Part shown: positions 25,644 to 31,082 of the stretch, piece after piece | Layout of the letters: every line of letters starts with the position of its first letter | Position numbering within the stretch: the first letter of the stretch is position 1 | From: DATAYA01 sp036272815 | GTDB taxonomy: Bacteria; Pseudomonadota; Alphaproteobacteria; Acetobacterales; Acetobacteraceae | Direction: 5' to 3' | Length of the DNA stretch: 31,082 bases | Assembly: GCA_036272815.1 (NCBI GenBank) | Contig: DATAYA010000084.1 | Span: 1-31,082 of the forward strand | Notes under the pieces: model-generated | Seen by the model: only the letters and a program-made list of their open reading frames with translations | What the model was told of the DNA's origin: nothing | The model's database searches: none | Made by a program: the position numbers and the translations under genes

Positions 25644-26022
25644 CGCCGAGAGGGTCATCCCCGCTGCGCGCCACGAGACGAGCGATGTCAGCGAACGCTT
25701 CATCTGGGGCGCCGTCGCGCTGCTGCTGGCATCGCTGCTCGCGACCGTGCTGCTGGCGCTGTGGCTGTTCCCGCATTCGGTGCAGGACCGGACCCTCCGA
25801 CCGCCGTTGCCCGCGTATCCGGCGCCGCGCCTGCAGCCGAGCCCACGTGCCGACATGCAGCGGTTCTACGCCGCCGAGATGCGCCGCCTGAACAGCGTCG
25901 GCTGGGTCGATCGGGCACACGGAGTGGTGCACATTCCGATCGCCGATGCGATGCGCAAGGTCGCGCGGGAGGGCGTTCCGGACTGGCCGGCAGCGCCGGG
26001 AAAGCCGCCGGCAGCACCGTGA
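25636..26022 (+). CDS. Small single-helix membrane protein between actF and coxB, function unknown
   Basis: This 128-aa protein has one membrane helix (about 24-46, WGAVALLLASLLATVLLALWL), then a Pro-rich stretch (LRPPLPAYPAPRLQPSPR) and a conserved-looking tail, LNSVGWVDRAHGVVHIPIADAMRKVA. The tail pattern (Gly-Trp-Val-Asp, then Ile-Pro-Ile-x-x-Ala-Met) recurs, to my recollection, in small proteins of ACIII/caa3 loci and SCO-linked clusters, but no function is established. Its start lies inside the actF end (8-bp overlap). A 37-bp gap before coxB is the longest in the operon. It could be an assembly factor or a linker between ACIII and the oxidase; both are guesses. Confidence 0.85.
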   Translation: MADAERVIPAARHETSDVSERFIWGAVALLLASLLATVLLALWLFPHSVQDRTLRPPLPAYPAPRLQPSPRADMQRFYAAEMRRLNSVGWVDRAHGVVHIPIADAMRKVAREGVPDWPAAPGKPPAAP

Positions 26023-26059
26023 CAATGCTCCTTCTCATCCGCCGCGAACGAACCCGCGC

Positions 26060-27013
26060 ATGAGCTTCGTTCTCCCCGAGGCGTCGGCCAACGCACCAGA
26101 GGTGGATGCCCTGATGCTGGCGCTGCTGGTGATCTCCGGCGCGGTTCTCGCGCTCGTGTTTGGTCTGATGCTGCTCTATATGGTCAAATATCGTGCTGGC
26201 AGTGGCATCGATCGCGGCGCCATCGCGCAGAAGACGTGGCGGATGGAGACCGCCTGGACCGCCGCCACGCTGGTGATCTTTTTCGGGCTGTTCATCTGGG
26301 GTGCCGATCTGTACGTGCGGATGTTCCAGCCGCCGGCCGACGCCCTCAAGATCTACATCGTCGCCAAGCGGTGGATGTGGAAGGTCGAGCACGCGGGCGG
26401 CGAACGCGAGATCGACGCGGTGCATCTGCCGGTCGGGCGGCCGATCGAACTCGTGATGACCTCCGAGGACGTGATCCACGATTTCTCGGTGCCCGCCTTC
26501 CGCATCAAGCACGACGTGCTGCCGGACCGATACGAAACCTTGTGGTTCACCGCCGTCCGCGCCGGTACCTACCACCTGTTCTGCACCCAGCTCTGCGGCG
26601 CCAGTCACTCCAGCATGGTGGGCGAGGTCGTGGCGATGCCTGCGCCCGACTACCAGAAGTGGCTGGAGCAGAACGGCACGTCGGAAACCCTGGCGCTGGC
26701 CGGACAGACCCTGTTCATGCGGTACGGCTGCAGCGGGTGTCACGGCGGCAACGGCGCGGGCGGCGGACAGGCCGGCGGCACGGTGCGCGCGCCGCCACTG
26801 ATCGGATTGTACGGCAGCCCGGTGCCACTGTCGGACGGCACCGTGGTGACGGCCGACGATCTCTATATCCGCGATTCGATCCTGATGCCGGACAAACAGG
26901 TGGTGGCGAGCTACGCTCCCGTGATGCCGTCTTTCGCCGGAAAGGTGAGTGAGGAGGATCTCGTGAAGCTGATCGCCTACATCAAGTCGCTGGCACCGAG
27001 GCAGCGGTCATGA
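26060..27013 (+). CDS. coxB: Cytochrome c oxidase subunit II with fused cytochrome c (caa3 type)
   Basis: This 317-aa protein has two N-terminal membrane helices (about 16-41 and 67-87), then the cupredoxin domain with the CuA site C175-x3-C179-x3-H183-x2-M186, plus the upstream His in EDVIHDFSVPAF. Where most CuA loops read C-x-E-x-C, this one has Gln at 177 (CTQLCG). A cytochrome c domain follows, with C224-S-G-C227-H228 and probable axial Met in APVMPSFAGKVSEEDL. Electrons enter through the heme, pass to CuA, then to heme a of subunit I. There is no cleavable signal; the N-terminus is short before the first helix. The stop overlaps subunit I by 4 bp. Confidence 0.96.
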   Translation: MSFVLPEASANAPEVDALMLALLVISGAVLALVFGLMLLYMVKYRAGSGIDRGAIAQKTWRMETAWTAATLVIFFGLFIWGADLYVRMFQPPADALKIYIVAKRWMWKVEHAGGEREIDAVHLPVGRPIELVMTSEDVIHDFSVPAFRIKHDVLPDRYETLWFTAVRAGTYHLFCTQLCGASHSSMVGEVVAMPAPDYQKWLEQNGTSETLALAGQTLFMRYGCSGCHGGNGAGGGQAGGTVRAPPLIGLYGSPVPLSDGTVVTADDLYIRDSILMPDKQVVASYAPVMPSFAGKVSEEDLVKLIAYIKSLAPRQRS

Positions 27014-28641
27014 GCACGACGGTGGTCAAGGCCGGCGAGATCGAAGGGTCCTATCTGACGGACGGCACGACGATCCGGAGCTGGCTGCTGACCACCGACC
27101 ACAAGCGCATCGCGTTGCTGTATCTCGGCAGCATCACTTTCTTCTTCTTCATCGGCGGCATCGCGGCCGCCCTAGTGCGACTCAACCTCGTCGTGCCGGA
27201 GGGGCTGCTCAACTCGGCGGAAACCTACAATCGGCTGTTCACCATGCACGGCGTGATCATGGTCTGGTTCTTCCTGGTGCCGGCGGTACCGGTCACGCTG
27301 GGCAACTTCGTCATCCCGCTGATGCTTGGTGCGCGCGATCTTGCCTTCCCGCGGCTCAATCTTGCGAGCTGGTATCTGTTCATCGCCGGCGGCGCGCTCG
27401 CCCTCTGGGCGCTGTTCCTCGGCGGGTCCGATACCGGCTGGACCTTCTACACCCCGCTCTCCACGTCGTACTCCCAGGGCCACGTCGTGCTCATGGTGGC
27501 TGGCATCTTCCTGTCCGGCTTCTCCTCGATTGCCACCGGGCTGAACTTCATGGTCAGCATCCATCGTCTGCGGGCACCGGGGCTGACGTGGTACAGGATG
27601 CCAGTGTTCCTGTGGTCGCTCTATTCGCTCAGCGTGCTGATGGTGCTGGCGACACCGGTCCTGGCGATCACGCTGCTGCTGGTCGCCCTGGAGCGGATCT
27701 TCCAGATCGGCGCGTTCGATCCGGCCGTCGGCGGCGACCCGCTGCTGTTCCAGCATATGTTCTGGTTCTACTCCCACCCGGCAGTCTATATCATGATCCT
27801 GCCCGGCTTCGGCGTCATCAGCGAGATCGTCCCGACCTTCTCGCGCAAGCGCATATTCGGCTACAAGTTCATTGTCTGGGCCAGCGTCTCGATCGCGGTC
27901 ATCAGTTTCTTCGTCTGGGGACACCACATGTTCGTCTCCGGCATGTCGCTCTATGCCGGCGTGGTGTTCTCGATCCTCAGCTACATGGTCGCCGTGCCGT
28001 CCGCGATCAAAGTCTTCAACTGGCTCGGCACCATGCACAAGGGGTTCATCCATTTCGATGCGCCGATGCTCTACGCGCTGGGGTTCATCGGGCTGTTCAC
28101 CATCGGCGGCGTGACCGGATTGTGGCTGGCCGCCCTCGGCGCCGACGTCGATCTGACGCAGACCTATTTCGTGGTCGCGCATTTCCACTACGTGATGGTC
28201 GGCGGCATGGTCTCGGCGTTCTTCGGCGGCCTGCACTATTGGTGGCCGAAGATCACCGGCCGGATGTATCCCGAGATGTGGGCCAGAGTCGCCGCAATGA
28301 TCATGTTCATGGGCTTCAACCTGACGTTCTTCCCGCAGTTCATCCTGGGCTATCTCGGGATGCCACGGCGCTACTCCTCCTATCCGCCGGAGTTCCAGGT
28401 GCTGAACGTACTGTCCTCGGCGGGCGCCACCATCCTTGCCTCGGCGTATCTTCTGCCGCTTGGCTATCTGGTGTGGTCGTTGTTCCGCGGTGCGCGCGCA
28501 CCTGCCAACCCATGGCACGCGACGGGACTGGAATGGCAAACCTCCTCCCCGCCGCCAACGGTGAATTTCGTCCATACGCCCGTCGTGACGCAGGGTCCGT
28601 ACGAGTACCCGCCGCCCGAGCCCGTGCAGCAGCATGTCTGA
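27010..28641 (+). CDS. ctaD: Cytochrome c oxidase subunit I, A2-type heme-copper oxidase
   Basis: This 543-aa catalytic subunit has twelve membrane helices. Low-spin heme ligand His is in TMHGVIMVWFF. CuB ligands are H256 in YSHPAVY (with crosslinking Y260) and the pair in WGHHMFVSGM. The heme ligands at the C-side are in VVAHFHYVMVGG. The D-channel entry D110 is kept (GARDLAFPRLN), and the K-channel K334 is in SAIKVFNW. The helix VI glutamate of A1 oxidases (HPEVY) is replaced: Y254-S255 precede H256 and Ala is at 258. This YS motif defines the A2 subfamily, known from the Rhodothermus caa3 enzyme, and still pumps protons. It overlaps coxB by 4 bp and subunit III by 8 bp. Confidence 0.97.
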   Translation: MSTTVVKAGEIEGSYLTDGTTIRSWLLTTDHKRIALLYLGSITFFFFIGGIAAALVRLNLVVPEGLLNSAETYNRLFTMHGVIMVWFFLVPAVPVTLGNFVIPLMLGARDLAFPRLNLASWYLFIAGGALALWALFLGGSDTGWTFYTPLSTSYSQGHVVLMVAGIFLSGFSSIATGLNFMVSIHRLRAPGLTWYRMPVFLWSLYSLSVLMVLATPVLAITLLLVALERIFQIGAFDPAVGGDPLLFQHMFWFYSHPAVYIMILPGFGVISEIVPTFSRKRIFGYKFIVWASVSIAVISFFVWGHHMFVSGMSLYAGVVFSILSYMVAVPSAIKVFNWLGTMHKGFIHFDAPMLYALGFIGLFTIGGVTGLWLAALGADVDLTQTYFVVAHFHYVMVGGMVSAFFGGLHYWWPKITGRMYPEMWARVAAMIMFMGFNLTFFPQFILGYLGMPRRYSSYPPEFQVLNVLSSAGATILASAYLLPLGYLVWSLFRGARAPANPWHATGLEWQTSSPPPTVNFVHTPVVTQGPYEYPPPEPVQQHV

Positions 28642-29284
28642 GAGCGCCGCCCCGCACGATTTCCAATACGCGGACACGCAGCACCAGGCGCAGACCGCGA
28701 TCGCGGGCATGTGGCTGTTCCTCGCCACCGAGGTGCTGTTCTTCGGCGGCCTGATCCTGGCGTGGATCTATTGCCGCCACTGGAACCAGGCCGGCTTCGA
28801 CGCCGGGGCGCGCGCGACGGAGCTGTGGATCGGCACGCTCAACACCTTCATTCTCGTGACCAGCAGCTTTGCCTATGCGACCGGGCTGGCGTTCATCCGG
28901 GTCGGCAGCACGCGCGGGCTGATCCGCTGCTGCCTCGTGACAGCGGCGCTGGGCCTGACATTTCTCGGGTTGAAGTTCGGGCTCGAGTGGCACGACGACT
29001 TCGCAAACCACGTGTTTCCGAACATATCCGATTTCAAGATCAAAGGGCCGGAGCAGGGGGGCGCGCGGCTGTTCTTCGTCTTCTACTTCATCAGCACCGG
29101 CTTGCATGGGCTGCACCTGGTGGGCGGGATTGGGCTCGTCACATGGATCATCCTGCGCGCCCGCCGCGGCGAATTCACGCCGCAGTATCACACACCGGTT
29201 CATGTGGTCGGGTTGTATTGGAGTTTCGTCGATATCGTGTGGTTGACGCTCTATCCCCTGATCTACCTGATCGGTCGAGGCTGA
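28634..29284 (+). CDS. ctaE: Cytochrome c oxidase subunit III
   Basis: This 216-aa protein has the short CtaE form with about five membrane helices. The stretch GMWLFLATEVLFFGGLILAW carries the conserved helix glutamate, and STGLHGLHLVGGIG the conserved histidines. The last helix reads YWSFVDIVWLTLYPLIYLIG, as in all subunits III (W-x-F-V-D-x-V-W). Its ATG overlaps the subunit I stop by 8 bp and its stop overlaps the next ATG by one base (TGATG). It stabilises proton uptake in subunit I. Confidence 0.95.
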   Translation: MSESAAPHDFQYADTQHQAQTAIAGMWLFLATEVLFFGGLILAWIYCRHWNQAGFDAGARATELWIGTLNTFILVTSSFAYATGLAFIRVGSTRGLIRCCLVTAALGLTFLGLKFGLEWHDDFANHVFPNISDFKIKGPEQGGARLFFVFYFISTGLHGLHLVGGIGLVTWIILRARRGEFTPQYHTPVHVVGLYWSFVDIVWLTLYPLIYLIGRG

Positions 29285-29709
29285 TGCTCAAGAAATTGCT
29301 GCGCCTGCTGCTGTCCTGGACGCTGCTGACGGGGATGGAGGGTCTCGGCCTCTTGCGTGCCGATCGATCGGTCCGTGCCGCCGCCGGGGACACCGGGCGG
29401 GTGCACGGCATGCCTGCGGGGTTCGCGCGGCTTCTGCTCGCCTGGCTGTTGCTGATCTTTCTTGGTGTCCTCCAGTTCGCCGCCAGCTATCTGCCGATGG
29501 GCCGGTCGTGGCGCCCGCTCGTGATGATCCCGGGCGTGCTCATGGTGGTGACCGTCGCGATCATGTTCATGGAGGTGGGAAAAGGCCCCGCCATCGTCCG
29601 CGGCTTCGCGGTGGCCGCGATATTCTGGCTGATCGTGCTGCTGGGCCTGGGAAGCGCCGATCCGCTCACGCGCACAGACTATCATGTGCCGCACGCGCAG
29701 GTGGATTGA
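29284..29709 (+). CDS. Cytochrome c oxidase subunit IV-like membrane protein
   Basis: This 141-aa protein has three hydrophobic segments (about 43-64, 78-97 and 106-122). The C-terminal half has IMFMEVGKGPAIVR, resembling the FMHL-K region of prokaryotic subunit IV, and ends LGSADPLTRTDYHV, where such subunits commonly read SDYxTR. The first 40 residues (MLKKLLRLLLSWTLL and a polar stretch) are unusual for the family; a later start at the Met near residue 43 (base 29410) would give a classic size. The TGATG junction with subunit III favours 29284. It is the last gene of the ACIII-caa3 operon. Confidence 0.8.
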   Translation: MLKKLLRLLLSWTLLTGMEGLGLLRADRSVRAAAGDTGRVHGMPAGFARLLLAWLLLIFLGVLQFAASYLPMGRSWRPLVMIPGVLMVVTVAIMFMEVGKGPAIVRGFAVAAIFWLIVLLGLGSADPLTRTDYHVPHAQVD

Positions 29710-29782
29710 GCCGGCGCCACACTGGCGGTGACCCCGGAAATGTCGGCATGCGTGCTGATGGACCACGCCGGGCCGTCGCATC

Positions 29783-29811
29783 TTGATCGTTATTTGTCCG
29801 TGCGCTATGGT
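29783..29811 (+). promoter_or_regulatory. Candidate sigma70 promoter for the terminal two-gene unit
   Basis: TTGATC (29783-29788), exactly 17 bases, then TATGGT (29806-29811) matches 4/6 at both hexamers, in the 194-bp gap after the oxidase operon. The predicted transcript would start near 29818 and reach the gene at 29904 after a leader of about 85 nt. This is the best promoter-like sequence noticed in the window. Confidence 0.5.
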
Positions 29812-29903
29812 CGGAACGATCCGGTTTGGGGGAAAATACGGCATGTCGCGCCGCCTCCGCTGACCAAGCGCCGGTCATTGGCGTTGCAACGGGGAGAACG
29901 ATC

Positions 29904-30458
29904 ATGGGAATGATCATCGAGCCGCACGAAATCTACTTCGGAACTTTTTTTGACCGATTCAACATGCGCTTTGGTCCCGCACAGCCGGGCGGCCGATCGC
30001 AATGGCAGTCCGGCGGCATCGTCGAGGTGGCAGCCCTGCAGAAGGAGTTCGAAATCTTCAGGGCGGGGCGACAATTCATCGAGAGCGCCGCGCTGCTCGG
30101 CCTCGGCGGCTTCATAAGCAGCCCCGCAAAGGACCGGTGGCTGGAATATCTCGCCAGATTGCCGCAGATGCAGTCCGACGAGGCGGGCGTTAGCGGCGAC
30201 CAGCGTATTGTTGCTGCACTCATCATGAATCTGGCCAGGGACAATCCCCTGCCTTGTTTCATGCGCGCCTATGATGGACGAGAAAGGCAACCGGGCCTGG
30301 TCATTGTTACTGACAACGACACCCCGCTGTTCTATCTGGAGAGCGTGAATTTCCTGACGATCTGCCTGCCGATGCGGCCGATAGGGCGAGCCAAGGCCAA
30401 GCCCCGCGGTCCCAGGACCGCCCGCCGTTCACGAGGCGCCGGGACCTCGTCGCCGTGA
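29904..30458 (+). CDS. Protein of unknown function, 184 aa
   Basis: No family is recognised. The start is ATG 29904, with GGGGAGA a few bases upstream; an in-frame earlier start at 29826 lies in the promoter leader. The protein looks soluble, mixed alpha/beta, with no signal or membrane helix. It has an aromatic start (MIIEPHEIYFGTFFDRFNMR), a central helical stretch (VEVAALQKEFEIFRAGRQF, SPAKDRWLEYLARLPQM) and strands LVIVTDNDTPLFYLE. From about residue 160 the sequence turns into a very basic Arg/Lys/Pro/Gly tail (RAKAKPRGPRTARRSRG). It overlaps the methyltransferase start by 4 bp (GTGA), so the two are probably translated together. AT-richer codons than the oxidase genes suggest a different history. 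Confidence 0.75.
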   Translation: MGMIIEPHEIYFGTFFDRFNMRFGPAQPGGRSQWQSGGIVEVAALQKEFEIFRAGRQFIESAALLGLGGFISSPAKDRWLEYLARLPQMQSDEAGVSGDQRIVAALIMNLARDNPLPCFMRAYDGRERQPGLVIVTDNDTPLFYLESVNFLTICLPMRPIGRAKAKPRGPRTARRSRGAGTSSP

Positions 30459-31082
30459 CCGAGGCGGGGCTGCATTCCATCTACAAAGGCATTGCCGGAT
30501 ACTACACTGACAAGGTGACCAAGTTCGGCACGACGGCGTTCGGTGCAGACTGGACCTGCGTCGCCACGCAGGAAATGCGGTTCGTCCAGTTGCTGAAATT
30601 ATGCGACTTCACCGCGCCATTCGCACTGAACGATCTCGGCTGCGGCTATGGTGCCCTGCTCGGCCTTCTCGACCGCCGGCGCGGCACCTGCACTGTCGAC
30701 TATCTCGGGATCGACGTGTCGGCGGCAATGGTGCGGCACGCGCGCAGGCGATGGCGCGGCCACAGCCACGCGCGCTTCGTCACCGGCCATGGCAGCCCGC
30801 GCATCGCTGAGTATTCGGTCGCGAGCGGGGTCTTCAACGTCCGACTGGAACAGCCGCCCGAAGCCTGGGCGGCGTTCATTGCGGCAACGCTCGATCAGCT
30901 CGCTTCGACCAGCAGCCGCGGCTTCACTGTCAATTTCGTCGAAGCGCCACCGCACGGAGCGCCGGTCCCGTCGGGACTCTACACGACCGAGCCCGAGCGG
31001 TGGGCCGAATACTGCGCCGGTCGCTTCGACGCCGAAGTTGCGGTAATCGACGGCTATGGGCTGCCGGAATTCACCCTGCTGG
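30455..31082 (+). CDS. SAM-dependent methyltransferase, class I, truncated by window end
   Basis: The frame opens at GTG 30455 and stays open to the last base (209 complete codons). The N-terminal part reads LHSIYKGIAGYYTDKVTKFG, TAFGADWTCVATQ and MRFVQLLKLCDF, and looks like a helical cap. It is followed by the SAM-binding motif I NDLGCGYGALLGLLD (about residues 63-77) and the acidic post-I strand YLGIDVSAAMVRHA (about 88-101). A later strand FNVRLEQPP and the Trp-containing helix fit motif IV/V positions. The substrate is unknown. The gene is coupled to the 184-aa protein upstream. Rare codons such as TTA and AAA occur early, unlike neighbours. An internal ATG near 30577 is possible but would remove the cap. 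Confidence 0.85.
   Translation, partial: MTEAGLHSIYKGIAGYYTDKVTKFGTTAFGADWTCVATQEMRFVQLLKLCDFTAPFALNDLGCGYGALLGLLDRRRGTCTVDYLGIDVSAAMVRHARRRWRGHSHARFVTGHGSPRIAEYSVASGVFNVRLEQPPEAWAAFIAATLDQLASTSSRGFTVNFVEAPPHGAPVPSGLYTTEPERWAEYCAGRFDAEVAVIDGYGLPEFTLL

Noticed and set aside
29728..29913. Small 61-aa open frame before the 184-aa gene
   Set aside because: It overlaps the candidate promoter and the start of the next gene, has no ribosome binding site and no coding-like pattern.

Overview
The window is GC-rich, with dense genes, 4-bp ATGA/GTGA overlaps and strong third-position G/C. It looks chromosomal, from an alphaproteobacterium. The gene order (purM divergent from CDP-alcohol phosphatidyltransferase, PerM/AI-2E, hda, ppk1, ppx), an HdaA-type regulator and a K+-independent H+-pyrophosphatase fit Rhodospirillales. 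The GGGGCTCTGCCCC-type hairpin element near 3.0 kb suggests Acetobacteraceae. That placement is inference from recalled gene order and repeats, not from a search.

Layout. 1-82: the end of an acyl-CoA/AMP-forming ligase. 142-6035 (minus strand): a probable operon read ettA, GNAT acetyltransferase, SDR oxidoreductase, CrcB-UspA fusion, FAD monooxygenase, interrupted between the SDR and the fusion by a ~100-bp MITE-like multi-hairpin element. 6279-7853: an exported serine hydrolase of the class C beta-lactamase fold. 7882-7955: a CAT-anticodon tRNA (minus). 8128-10221: hppA. 10375-10695: a GYD-domain protein, convergent with purM (10714-11787, minus). 11999-18240: CDP-alcohol phosphatidyltransferase, PerM-like permease, hda, ppk1 and ppx, all plus strand. 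18241-18610: a 370-bp gap with inverted repeats and a possible antisense gene remnant.

18611-29709 is the centrepiece: ten tightly coupled genes for Alternative Complex III (actA, fused actB, actC, actD, actE, actF), a small membrane protein of unknown role, and a caa3-type cytochrome c oxidase (subunit II with fused cytochrome c, subunit I, III, and a IV-like subunit). Subunit I carries the YS-H-P motif of A2-type heme-copper oxidases. The operon encodes quinol oxidation by ACIII, electron transfer through ActE or the fused cytochrome c to CuA, and O2 reduction with proton pumping. This is a complete quinol:O2 segment that bypasses cytochrome bc1.

29904-31082 holds a two-gene unit behind a plausible sigma70 promoter: an unrecognised 184-aa protein and a SAM-dependent methyltransferase that runs off the window.

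No CRISPR array, insertion sequence, phage gene or rRNA was seen. The most unusual items are the CrcB-UspA fusion, the MITE-like element at its 5' end, the ACIII-caa3 operon with its small unassigned protein, and the terminal unknown/methyltransferase pair.
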